A stretch of 35,037 nt of DNA. Origin: JBCCSZ01 sp039199225 (GTDB lineage Bacteria; Bacteroidota; Bacteroidia; Chitinophagales; Saprospiraceae). The notes beneath the pieces are model-generated. The model was not told where the DNA came from and searched no databases. It saw only the letters and a list, made by a program, of their open reading frames with translations. Shown piece after piece: positions 6,904 to 14,950 of this stretch (positions are counted from its first letter, which is position 1; every line of letters begins with the position of its first letter). The stretch lies in assembly GCA_039199225.1 (NCBI GenBank), contig JBCCSZ010000036.1, positions 1-35,037 on the forward strand, written 5' to 3'. Both the position numbers and the translations under genes were made by a program.

Positions 6904-8910
6904 ATGAAGATGAGAATCTGGATTTTTCTACTGTTTTTCGCGCTACTTCCGATGTGGCTGCAGGCAAATACCTCTCCAAAGCCTGAAAAAATCTACTCTA
7001 TTACTCAAGTACTCAAGCCATTGGCTTACTACCAAGAACAGGCAGGTCTGTGGAAAGAAGTAATTGATCGTACGCCCGTCAATGCCGATGCTTGGCTGAA
7101 CTACTATGCGGCTTGCCGAATGGCCAACCTTCGCACCTATACTAAGGAAAAGCCTTTCGATCTAGACAGCATCATAGAGCAGCTATCGGCCAAAATTCCA
7201 AATACCTTTGAATACCACCACGCAATGTCTTGGCATGGTCAACACAATGAAGCGACCTTTCAACATGCCCTCCGTGCTTACGAATTGGCTCCCGACCGCC
7301 CCGAAACTTACCCCCACCTGTTGGTCTTTTACGAGCTGAATGGCAACAAAGAAGCAGCTGCTACCATCTTGCAGAAATGGTTTGATAGTGGCAAGTATTC
7401 CCCAGGTATTCTGGCTTGGAATTACAATATGCTGATGTCCCTAGAGCAAGATGCCATCTTGCTCACCTCTGGAGACAATGATACTTATCCAGCTTGGATC
7501 TTGCAGGCTGTCCAAAAGGTCCGGCCGGATGTGAAGGTGTGGAACATCAACTTGATTGCCAAAAAACAAGACTATTTAAAGCGGCTCTTTCAAGAAAGCG
7601 ACCTCCCAAATTTTGATCGCCTGCCAGAGGAATACCCCAAGCCAGAGTTTTATTTCAATGCCCTTACCCGACATTTGTTGGACTCTGCCGATCAGCCCGT
7701 TTACCTCGGCGTTGCAACTTCGCGCACCCTTCGTGAATTGTACAGCGAAAACCTGTACATGGTCGGACTCGCCTTTCGCTACAGCACCCGTCCGTTTGAC
7801 AATATTGCTGTACTAAAGCACAACTTCGAACAGAAATTTTTGACAGACTATCTCAATATTGAATTGTACAATGATTTCAGCGAAACAGTTGTCAACCAGA
7901 TGAATCTCAATTACATTCCTCCTTTCATCGTTTTGCACAAGCATTATACGACCAGTGGAGAATTGCAAAAGGCAGATGATCTGAAAAACTTAACCCTTAA
8001 CATCGCCCGTAAAGGTGGTCAGGAAGAAAGTGTGAGGGTATACCTCGGAGAGGAAAAGAAGCCGAAGTCTCCCATAGAATCGGTTATTTCGGTAAAGAAA
8101 TTGGATAAGGCTATGATGAAAATCAGAGGGAATCTCTGGGCCGCCCAGACAGAATTGACCAATGAATCATATGAAAACTTTCTCATTGATTTGGTGAAAA
8201 ATAAAGCTTTCGATCAACTGGCCATTTGTCAACCTGGCAAGACAGACTGGCGGGCTCTGGTAAATAAAAAATTTAACAAGACACCTCGTTCTGCCGTCTT
8301 TGTCAGCACCCGCGACTCTGGAGATTTCCAAAAAACAATCGATGACTTTGACAATGTGCCTGATAATATCTTGTTTGAAAATGGCCATCCCGACGATGAA
8401 GAGCTGCCTATACAAAACATCAGCTATGAAGCAGCCACACTCTACTGCAAGTGGATCACAGAAGTATACAATAACACAAATTCGAAAAAGAAGAAATTCC
8501 AAAAGGTCATCTTTCGTTTACCTACAGAAGAAGAATGGGAGTTTGCCGCGAGAGGCAAACAAAAGTCAGGCTTGTTCCCTTGGGGTGGTTACTATGTCCG
8601 CAATGACAAAGGTTGTTACCTATCCAACTTTGACGTCAGCGAAATGGCACCTTGTAAGGATTGTAAAAATAAAGCAGTCGCGAATGATGGAGGCTTTTTC
8701 TCTGTAACTGCTGATGCCTATTTTCCAAACGATTATGGCCTTTATGGCTGCAGCGGCAATATAGCTGAAATGGTCGCCGAGAAAGGAGTTAGCAAGGGTG
8801 GCAGTTGGGAAGATAAACCCAAGGATTGTCAGATTGAATCCCAGAAATTGTACACCAAGCCCAGCCCGGCAATCGGTTTCAGGGTATTCATGGAGGTTGT
8901 GAAGCAATAA
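6904..8910 (+). CDS. Secreted protein with TPR-like/DUF2723-tail-like region and C-terminal FGE-sulfatase (SUMF1-like) domain
   Basis: The ATG at 6904 gives 668 residues starting with a clear signal peptide, MKMRIWIFLLFFALLPMWLQA. An in-frame TTG at 6883 would only prepend seven polar residues. Residues about 60-180 look like helical TPR-type repeats (HALRAYELAPDRPETYPHLL). Residues about 183-225 contain ILLTSGDNDTYPAWILQAVQ followed by VRPDVKVWNINLI, which resembles the soluble tail of Bacteroidota DUF2723 membrane proteins. From about 400 on lies a formylglycine-generating-enzyme fold: FRLPTEEEWEFAARG, FPWGG, NDYGLYGCSGNIAEMV, KGGSWEDKPKDC, GFRVFM. The first active-site Cys expected after GGSW is replaced, so it is probably not a sulfatase-maturing enzyme but a structural relative, as in GldJ/GldK. 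The ECF sigma gene follows 11 bp later. Confidence 0.8.
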   Translation: MKMRIWIFLLFFALLPMWLQANTSPKPEKIYSITQVLKPLAYYQEQAGLWKEVIDRTPVNADAWLNYYAACRMANLRTYTKEKPFDLDSIIEQLSAKIPNTFEYHHAMSWHGQHNEATFQHALRAYELAPDRPETYPHLLVFYELNGNKEAAATILQKWFDSGKYSPGILAWNYNMLMSLEQDAILLTSGDNDTYPAWILQAVQKVRPDVKVWNINLIAKKQDYLKRLFQESDLPNFDRLPEEYPKPEFYFNALTRHLLDSADQPVYLGVATSRTLRELYSENLYMVGLAFRYSTRPFDNIAVLKHNFEQKFLTDYLNIELYNDFSETVVNQMNLNYIPPFIVLHKHYTTSGELQKADDLKNLTLNIARKGGQEESVRVYLGEEKKPKSPIESVISVKKLDKAMMKIRGNLWAAQTELTNESYENFLIDLVKNKAFDQLAICQPGKTDWRALVNKKFNKTPRSAVFVSTRDSGDFQKTIDDFDNVPDNILFENGHPDDEELPIQNISYEAATLYCKWITEVYNNTNSKKKKFQKVIFRLPTEEEWEFAARGKQKSGLFPWGGYYVRNDKGCYLSNFDVSEMAPCKDCKNKAVANDGGFFSVTADAYFPNDYGLYGCSGNIAEMVAEKGVSKGGSWEDKPKDCQIESQKLYTKPSPAIGFRVFMEVVKQ

Positions 8911-8921
8911 GAAGGTCGAGC

Positions 8922-9575
8922 ATGTTTTTATTTAAAAAGAAATACAAATCTCGTACAGATGAAGAACTGGTGCCGATGGTAGCGGATGGGGACGAACGTG
9001 CTTTTGGAGAACTTTATGACCGCTATGCCAAAAAGATGCATCAGTATTTTTTCCGAATGCTGTACCGCGACCGAGAAAAGGCAGACGATTTTACGCAAGA
9101 CCTCTTTCTAAAGTTGATTGAAAAAGGAAAAAGCTATGATCCTGCTCGCAAGTTTTCTACTTGGTTTTACGCCGTAGCTGGCAACATGTGCAAAAATGAA
9201 TACCGGACCCGAAGCCGCAGAGGAACAACCGAATCGCTATCGGACGAGCTGGTTCGCCAATTGGCCGATCCAGGCATGACCGATCCCTACTTCTCCAATG
9301 CCATCGATCGAAAGGCATTCGATCAATCTTTGTCCGAGGCCATTGAACGCCTTGAATGGCCGCATCGGCAGTGTTTTATCCTTCGCTATCAGGAAGGACT
9401 GCCAGTCAAGGACATTGGAGACATCGTAGGCTGTCCGGTTGGGACCGTCAAGTCAAGATTATACTATTCCGTCAGAAAACTGTCGGAGCAATTGAAAACA
9501 TTTCAACCCTCCGCCTCGAAAAAGTCTAAAAAAGGCAATGGTTGTCAAAAATCTATATGTGATGAGAAACAGTGA
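8922..9575 (+). CDS. ECF-type RNA polymerase sigma factor
   Basis: The product has 217 residues. Region sigma2 spans about 23-95, with the core-binding helix DDFTQDLFLKLIEK and the promoter-melting segment KFSTWFYAVAGNMCKNEYR. Region sigma4 spans about 133-190, with the helix-turn-helix LPVKDIGDIVGCPVGTVKSRLYYSVRKL. A basic tail of about 25 residues follows. Such factors redirect RNA polymerase to a small regulon in response to an envelope signal. The gene sits between the SUMF1-like gene (11 bp upstream) and a putative anti-sigma gene that overlaps its 3' end. This suggests one transcript and a regulatory unit. No target promoter sequence was identified. Confidence 0.92.
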   Translation: MFLFKKKYKSRTDEELVPMVADGDERAFGELYDRYAKKMHQYFFRMLYRDREKADDFTQDLFLKLIEKGKSYDPARKFSTWFYAVAGNMCKNEYRTRSRRGTTESLSDELVRQLADPGMTDPYFSNAIDRKAFDQSLSEAIERLEWPHRQCFILRYQEGLPVKDIGDIVGCPVGTVKSRLYYSVRKLSEQLKTFQPSASKKSKKGNGCQKSICDEKQ

Positions 9576-10266
9576 TGAAAACAAACTGGATGAACGTCTA
9601 GAACAGTTGCTTCTGACAGCGGATTTCCGACAACTCAGCCAAGCAGATCAGGCGTATGTTTACGACCGAATGGATGAAGCGGCCTTTCAGGATGCGCGTC
9701 GGGTACTACTGGCAAGTCAAGCTTTGTTTGACCAAAATACAGTGCAGCCGAATCCTGAACTGCGGAGCCAGCTCATCGAGGAGATGCGTCGCCGAAAGAC
9801 GGCTGCTAGCGGCCGCTCACTGCATCGACTGGAAAAAGCAGCGACCTATCGCATTCCATTGTGGCAGGCAGTTACTGCTGTAGCTGCGGCGGTGCTATTG
9901 CTCTTGGTTTTCCGGCAGCCAGTTGAAATCTTAGTGGAAGGTCCGCCTAAAATTGTCTATGAGTACAAAACGGATACGGTGTTCAAGGAAGTGCCTGTGC
10001 AGGTGGCGATGGAGGCGCCGACCCCCAAGATTATCAATCGCAACCCACGCCGGGTAGTGGCTACAGACAGTGCGTGGACTGGGGTTAGGCCAAGACGGCG
10101 GGTGGAGGAAAGCTCGACGGCAGACGTCCTGGGAGAGCTTCTTGCGAGCAATGACTCGGCTGATTTTCACCAAGTCATCAACCAGTATCTACCGCAACGA
10201 CCAGCGGCCGGCCGACCCGTAGCGGTAGATAAAGATTTGATGCATTTTATAACAGAGATTCACTGA
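9538..10266 (+). CDS. Putative single-pass membrane anti-sigma factor
   Basis: This protein is 242 residues from the ATG at 9538 (38-bp overlap with the sigma gene) or 234 from the ATG at 9562 (14-bp overlap, MRNSDENKLDER). The second start resembles other Bacteroidota anti-sigma starts more closely. A helical acidic N-terminal domain (about 12-90) precedes a single transmembrane helix at about 108-126 (WQAVTAVAAAVLLLLVF), then a periplasmic segment rich in Pro, Arg and Val. There is no HxxxCxxC zinc motif, so it is not a ZAS-type factor. The role is assigned from overlap with an ECF sigma gene, from topology and from size; no sequence family was recognised. The start choice and signal sensed are open. 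Confidence 0.65.
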   Translation: MVVKNLYVMRNSDENKLDERLEQLLLTADFRQLSQADQAYVYDRMDEAAFQDARRVLLASQALFDQNTVQPNPELRSQLIEEMRRRKTAASGRSLHRLEKAATYRIPLWQAVTAVAAAVLLLLVFRQPVEILVEGPPKIVYEYKTDTVFKEVPVQVAMEAPTPKIINRNPRRVVATDSAWTGVRPRRRVEESSTADVLGELLASNDSADFHQVINQYLPQRPAAGRPVAVDKDLMHFITEIH

Positions 10267-10288
10267 TTTATCGCAAAGTTGAGAGACA

Positions 10289-11848
10289 TCAGATTTTGAC
10301 CATCAGCTTGGTCTTTTGTCTGTTGGCGGTTTGGATACGGTAGTAGTAATGTCCCGGCGGAAGGCCATGTGAGTCGAATCGGATTTGGTGCTCACCCGCT
10401 GGAAATTGCCGATTGGAAAGTACCTTGATTTCGTGTCCCAGGTCATCAAATATGCTTAGGCGAACCCACTCACCTTTACTTTCAAAGGCAATCGTTGTCC
10501 AGTCCCTGAATGGATTTGGAAAATTGTAACTCACAATGCTTTCCCCAAAGCTGTCGAGGTCTTTGGTAGAAGTTGTGGCCTGGCAAAGGCGAAGAACCGG
10601 GATGTACTGAAATTCATTGTACAACAAAGTTTTGACCTTTGATTCTGGTACTTCGAACCAATCCATTAGGATGGAGCCGTAGATCGAGCGGAAGTCGAAT
10701 TGCATCGGGATACCCTCTTGCACCGTTACATCCCTAGAGATTTCTGGATTGTCTCCCAAAATACCTGGATTGACGCAGGAGCCAAACAGCATCATGGGAG
10801 CTGCCGTACCATGATCGGTCCCCAAGCTGTCGTTGGAACGGATGCGTCGGCCAAATTCAGAGAAGGTCATAGCAATTACCCTCTCGTCCAAGCCTTGCAG
10901 CTTCAAATCATCCATAAACAGCTTTACGGCCTCCGATAGCTCTGCCAACAGATTGGCGTGAATACCTTGGGTAGGATCACCGGCAGCTACTTGATCGGCA
11001 TGCGTGTCAAAACCTCCAATATTGACGACATAAATACTGGTTTGTAAGCCACCTGAGATCAATTGTACGACGGTTTTGAGGCGGTTGGCCAAGTTGTTAT
11101 CGGCCGGATAGTTGACTTGATTGCTGCCGGCATTAGCGGCATCTGTGATGACCCCTGAATAGGCATTGCTTTGTACAATCGACTGGCGTAGGAAGGCCAG
11201 CTGGGTGCCGTAATGATTATCGGGCAAGGGTGTATCTGTCCCTTCGCTGATGGATGTCAGGGAAAAAGGATCGGTAAATGCCATGCTGAAGTTGCCCCCT
11301 ATGCCCTGGCAAGTTTCAGATACGATATTGTCGAGAGAAATGGCGAATGGATCGGGGCAATCTTCGTTGGGGTAGGCTTCTGGAAATCCTGGAAACTGGT
11401 CGTCCAGATAGCGGCCTACCCAGCCGGAAGTGATGATTTCGTCGGCTGCCGAGCCGGTTGTCCATATGTCCGTAGAGCGGAAGTGTGAGCGATTCTGATT
11501 GGGGTAGCCTACGCTTTGCACGAAGGTGGCTTGGGCATTGTCAAAAACCGATTTAATACCGCTCATATTGGGATGTAAAGCCAGATTATCGACCAGTGGC
11601 AAGAGGCTGTTTTGGGGAAGTAGGATGTTGCTTCTTACATTCGCCAGTTGATCGTATTGATCGAGGGGAACGAGGGTATTGAGGCCATCGTTGCCGCCGT
11701 TGAGTTGGATGAGTACCAAAACCCGGTCGGAGCTACCATTGCCATTGTTGAAAAAAGAGGGGCGGGCGATGGCAGAAAGGCTCATGCCGTTGAGCAACAG
11801 CGGAAGGCCGACAGCAGAAGTTGTTTGTAGAAAATTTCTTCTTTTCAT
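10289..11848 (-). CDS. DUF1501 secreted protein with Tat-like signal and T9SS sorting domain
   Basis: The 519-residue product begins MKRRNFLQTTSAVGLPLLL, a twin-arginine-type signal (RRNFL). The body is a DUF1501 domain, distantly related to sulfatase/alkaline-phosphatase folds: LIQLNGGNDGLNTLVP near 45-62, GGFDTHADQ, MTFSEFGRRIRSN and GTDHGTAAPMMLFG. The last 85 or so residues form a T9SS type A sorting domain: YNFPNPFRDWTTIAF, LSIFDDLGHEIKVL, GLPPGHYYYRIQ, ending KLMVKI. Export through the inner membrane and then T9SS transport to the surface is inferred from these two ends. It follows the DUF1800 gene by 53 bp on the same strand; the two families are habitually adjacent. The enzymatic activity is unknown. 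Confidence 0.88.
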   Translation of the reverse strand: MKRRNFLQTTSAVGLPLLLNGMSLSAIARPSFFNNGNGSSDRVLVLIQLNGGNDGLNTLVPLDQYDQLANVRSNILLPQNSLLPLVDNLALHPNMSGIKSVFDNAQATFVQSVGYPNQNRSHFRSTDIWTTGSAADEIITSGWVGRYLDDQFPGFPEAYPNEDCPDPFAISLDNIVSETCQGIGGNFSMAFTDPFSLTSISEGTDTPLPDNHYGTQLAFLRQSIVQSNAYSGVITDAANAGSNQVNYPADNNLANRLKTVVQLISGGLQTSIYVVNIGGFDTHADQVAAGDPTQGIHANLLAELSEAVKLFMDDLKLQGLDERVIAMTFSEFGRRIRSNDSLGTDHGTAAPMMLFGSCVNPGILGDNPEISRDVTVQEGIPMQFDFRSIYGSILMDWFEVPESKVKTLLYNEFQYIPVLRLCQATTSTKDLDSFGESIVSYNFPNPFRDWTTIAFESKGEWVRLSIFDDLGHEIKVLSNRQFPAGEHQIRFDSHGLPPGHYYYRIQTANRQKTKLMVKI

Positions 11849-11901
11849 TTTATGAGGATTTTAGGCCAATTTGTAAGTAGGATTTTAAATGCCGGGCAGC
11901 T

Positions 11902-13566
11902 TTAGCTCAGGTGTATTTCTGCCATAGAAAACAGCGTCTTCATAAAGCTCTGAAGCTTTCGTTCCACACTTTGTTTCAGCTCTTCATCGCTGGGGTCTCC
12001 CAAATAATTGGAATATTCAATCGTCCATTCGTAGTCCGGTAAGCCAGGTATCAGTAGTTCTTTGAGTGCATCTCGTTGAGCTTCGGTTACTCCCATAGGA
12101 AGGAAAATATTAGTGATCTCATCGATCATGTTATTGACATCGAGTGCATCATCCAGTTTGGAAATAAAATCGAGAACGTCAATTTTTAGGACATTCTGAC
12201 CAATCACTATGGCGGCCTGTGTCAGTGCGTCGGTGAAGACCAAACGCTTGGAAAGTGTGGTAGAGTTGATCCAAAACTGGTAGTAGGAAGGTTCCTGGTA
12301 ATAGGCTTTCCAGCCTGCAACATTGGGCGGAATAAAGTAGACCATTTGAAGGTCGTCTGTGTACCCAAAAAAGGCCAACCATTCCAAATATTTTGGCGTT
12401 ACGTCTTCCGAAAACTTGACTTCTGATTGCCTCAAAAGCCCCACCATGAAATCCAATGGATTTTTGATCATCGCTCCCATACAGGCGGGATCGTAAAAAT
12501 GCTCACTTTGCAGCAAGGCTTCTAGTACGGGTTTGACCTCAAAGTCATTGTCTCGAAGCATTTGTGCCATGGGTTCGATGACATTCATCTCCACCTCCTC
12601 ATTTATATCGTAGTAGACAAACCACCTGTAAAACTTTCGGCAAATGAAACGAGATACTTCCTCTTGCTGAAAGATGATGTCTACCAGGTCGCCGTATTCA
12701 TATTGGCCGTTGTCATTGATAATGGCATTGTTGAAGCGATGGGAAAGCTTTTTCTGTGTTATATCGTGTCGATTTTGAACGAACAAAGGGGTAGGCTCTA
12801 ATCCTCCGGCGCCGAGATAGCCTTGTACGACCCAACCTGTGAGGACCCTAGCAGCTTCCACCACATCGTCTTCTGTAAAGGTTGTGTAGTCACCTGGACC
12901 AGCGAGTTCTCCTTTCCCAATGGTAAACAATTCGAATAGCTCGCGGGCATAATTTTCGTTGGGAGCGCGACGGGAGTTTTGATTGCCATTGAGGTAAAGC
13001 AGCATAGACGGATCGATGGTGATCTTCTTGACTAAGCGTTTGAAATTACTCAAGGCATTTTCTCGTAGCAGGCTGATGTAGACGTATTTAAACTTAGGGT
13101 CATTGATGTTTTCCGTTACGAAGTGATTGTGCCAAAACAAAGTCATTTTTTCCCGGATGGAGATACCTTCGTTGAGGAGCAATCCAAACGTCCAGGCGAA
13201 TAGCGAACGTCTTCGGTAATTGGCAAAATTGGTTTGTGCGCTATATGGTTGGTCTACCCAAGTGCTGCCAATGGGAACATTTGGATCATTCCGAAAGTAG
13301 TAGTTGACGGGTGGGTCTGGCATGGGCTGATCGGAAAACAGCTTGCTGATGGTGGCAGCCATACCATCTGCAACGGCTTGTTTGATCTGAGCATTGGTGG
13401 CGCCGAAGGTGCTGCGTCTGAGCAGATGTGCTGCCTGTGCGTATCCCCACGCACCACTGTAGGGACTGAGGCCAGAACCCAAGGTCATCGCAGCAGTTGT
13501 CTTTTTTTGTGCAGTTTGCTTTTTCTTTCTGCCAAGAAGTGTAGACAATGTAGCTCTTCTGTCCAT
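11902..13566 (-). CDS. DUF1800 family protein
   Basis: This is a 554-residue member of the DUF1800 family. Landmarks are AAHLLRRSTFGATNAQIKQA (46-65), MTLFWHNHFVTE, NYARELFELFTIGKGE, EAARVLTGW, NPLDFMVGLLRQ, and FIPPNVAGWKAY in the C-terminal half. The N-terminus is basic (GRKKKQTAQKK) and no classical signal peptide is obvious, so localisation is unclear. It is the first gene of a two-gene minus-strand unit with the DUF1501 gene, and is divergent from lgt. The pair is widespread in Bacteroidota and Planctomycetes; the biochemical role is not established. The ATG at 13566-13564 is well placed. Confidence 0.85.
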   Translation of the reverse strand: MDRRATLSTLLGRKKKQTAQKKTTAAMTLGSGLSPYSGAWGYAQAAHLLRRSTFGATNAQIKQAVADGMAATISKLFSDQPMPDPPVNYYFRNDPNVPIGSTWVDQPYSAQTNFANYRRRSLFAWTFGLLLNEGISIREKMTLFWHNHFVTENINDPKFKYVYISLLRENALSNFKRLVKKITIDPSMLLYLNGNQNSRRAPNENYARELFELFTIGKGELAGPGDYTTFTEDDVVEAARVLTGWVVQGYLGAGGLEPTPLFVQNRHDITQKKLSHRFNNAIINDNGQYEYGDLVDIIFQQEEVSRFICRKFYRWFVYYDINEEVEMNVIEPMAQMLRDNDFEVKPVLEALLQSEHFYDPACMGAMIKNPLDFMVGLLRQSEVKFSEDVTPKYLEWLAFFGYTDDLQMVYFIPPNVAGWKAYYQEPSYYQFWINSTTLSKRLVFTDALTQAAIVIGQNVLKIDVLDFISKLDDALDVNNMIDEITNIFLPMGVTEAQRDALKELLIPGLPDYEWTIEYSNYLGDPSDEELKQSVERKLQSFMKTLFSMAEIHLS

Positions 13567-13679
13567 GATTCAACAATTTTGATGAGAAGATATTGGATAT
13601 GCCCTTTGACTGGGCTTTGCGCAAAAGGTTTAAAGTTCTGTTAAAGTTTGGATGAATATTTCTGTTTTTTACCCAGTAG

Positions 13680-13703
13680 CAGCTTGCAAATCAGGGCAAG
13701 CTG
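13680..13703. repeat. Inverted repeat covering the lgt promoter spacer (candidate operator)
   Basis: CAGCTTGC (13680-13687) and GCAAGCTG (13696-13703) are perfect 8-bp arms with an 8-bp spacer. The left arm contains the TTG -33 box of the lgt promoter, and the right arm ends 2 bp before its -7 box. It would lie upstream of the transcription start, so it is unlikely to act as RNA. A repressor bound here would block the promoter. Confidence 0.45.
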
Positions 13704-13713
13704 TCTATTTTTG
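13684..13713 (+). promoter_or_regulatory. Bacteroidota-type promoter of lgt
   Basis: TTG (13684-13686) is followed by exactly 19 bp and then TATTTTTG (13706-13713), a full match to the Bacteroidota primary-sigma consensus TTG/TAnnTTTG. Transcription should start near 13720, giving a short untranslated leader before the ATG at 13738. This is the cleanest promoter seen in the window. Confidence 0.7.
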
Positions 13714-13737
13714 CTATTCATTTAAGCAAGATAACCT

Positions 13738-14922
13738 ATGTATCCTGATCTTTCCTACATATTGCATGCACTTATCGGTACCCAACCCGATAATGCCTTC
13801 TCTATTGTCAAAACCTTCGGATTACTGCTGGTTTTGGCCATCCTTACGGCTGCATTTATTCTCGATCGGGAGGTACGTCGCAAGGAAAAGGAAGGATTGT
13901 TCAAGCCCGTAAAGATCAAAATTATCACTGGCCAGCCAGCGACACTGATGGATATGTTGCTCAATGCACTCTTGGGTTTTGCACTGGGTTTCAAGTTTTT
14001 CTACATCATCAGTAATTTTTCAGACTTTCAAATCGATCCAGCCGACATTATTCTGTCTGGTAAGGGCAATTGGCCTGCAGGTCTGATTCTGGCTGCCATT
14101 TTTGCGGGCTTGAAGTGGTGGGAAAAGGATAAGCAGAAATTGGATAAGCCCCAAGAAAAACTAGTAGCAGTCTACCCACACGATCGGATTGGAGACATTA
14201 CAGTGCTGGCTGCCATCTCAGGGGTCATTGGGGCTAAGCTATTTGCCATAGGCGAAGACCTGGACTTATTGCTTAGTGGTCAGGTAAGTTTTTCGGAATT
14301 CATCGGTCAATTGCTTTCGGGCAGTGGACTGGCCATTTATGGGGGGCTGATTGTTGCGTTCTTTGTGGTCTTCTTCTACTTGCGCCGAAAAGGCATTCCA
14401 CCGATTCATTTTATGGATGCAGTTGCACCCGCCTTGATTGTTTCCTATGGTGTTGGCCGCATGGGATGCCATCTATCTGGTGATGGCGATTGGGGAATTG
14501 CCAGTGATTTGGCCGATCGTCCAAGCTGGCTGTCTTGGTCGCCTGATTGGCTGTGGTCTTTCAACTATCCGCACAACGTATTGGAGCGCGGTCAGGCCAT
14601 TGCAGATTGTACCTGGCGGTATTGCAAAGAGTTGGAGAATGGCGTTTATCCTACCTCGGTCTATGAGTTTGTTATGACGCTTATTATTGGCTTGATTTTG
14701 TGGAGTCTTCGCAAGCGGATCAAAATACCGGGCATGCTGTTTTTCATCTATCTTATCTTTAACGGAATGGAACGTTTTTGGATAGAAAAAATTCGAATCA
14801 ACGATCGCTACGATGTAATGGGATTCCAAACCACTCAGGCGGAATTTATCGCTGTGATTTTAATGATCGCAGGGGTTATCGGCTGTGTTTTTTTGTGGCA
14901 GCGTAGTCGAAAAGCAACCTGA
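13738..14922 (+). CDS. lgt: Prolipoprotein diacylglyceryl transferase Lgt (divergent Bacteroidota form)
   Basis: The 394-residue polytopic membrane protein transfers diacylglycerol from phosphatidylglycerol to the lipobox cysteine of prolipoproteins. Recognisable landmarks are SGSGLAIYGG (195-203; the SGMSFHGG region), the signature-like GRMGCHLSGDGDWG (240-253, with R241), YPTSVYE (304-310; compare HPSQLYE) and NGMERFWIEKIR (342-353, with R346 and E350). The signature differs from the E. coli version: the Asn after RIG is Cys here, and the following Asn is Ser. Residues 255-305 carry an insertion rich in Trp, and the protein is about 100 residues longer than E. coli Lgt. A lipoprotein gene follows 28 bp later. 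It is probably the genuine Lgt of this lineage, though a paralogue with altered substrate is possible. Confidence 0.82.
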   Translation: MYPDLSYILHALIGTQPDNAFSIVKTFGLLLVLAILTAAFILDREVRRKEKEGLFKPVKIKIITGQPATLMDMLLNALLGFALGFKFFYIISNFSDFQIDPADIILSGKGNWPAGLILAAIFAGLKWWEKDKQKLDKPQEKLVAVYPHDRIGDITVLAAISGVIGAKLFAIGEDLDLLLSGQVSFSEFIGQLLSGSGLAIYGGLIVAFFVVFFYLRRKGIPPIHFMDAVAPALIVSYGVGRMGCHLSGDGDWGIASDLADRPSWLSWSPDWLWSFNYPHNVLERGQAIADCTWRYCKELENGVYPTSVYEFVMTLIIGLILWSLRKRIKIPGMLFFIYLIFNGMERFWIEKIRINDRYDVMGFQTTQAEFIAVILMIAGVIGCVFLWQRSRKAT

Positions 14923-14950
14923 GTTAATTTATTAACTTATTTCATAAAGC

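Noticed and set aside
6904..8910. Formylglycine-generating enzyme that activates sulfatases
   Set aside because: The Cys expected after GGSW is replaced, and no sulfatase gene is present; only the fold is supported.
13652..13912. Plus-strand open frame overlapping the start of lgt
   Set aside because: It covers the lgt promoter and runs in another frame over a conserved gene, with no family resemblance.
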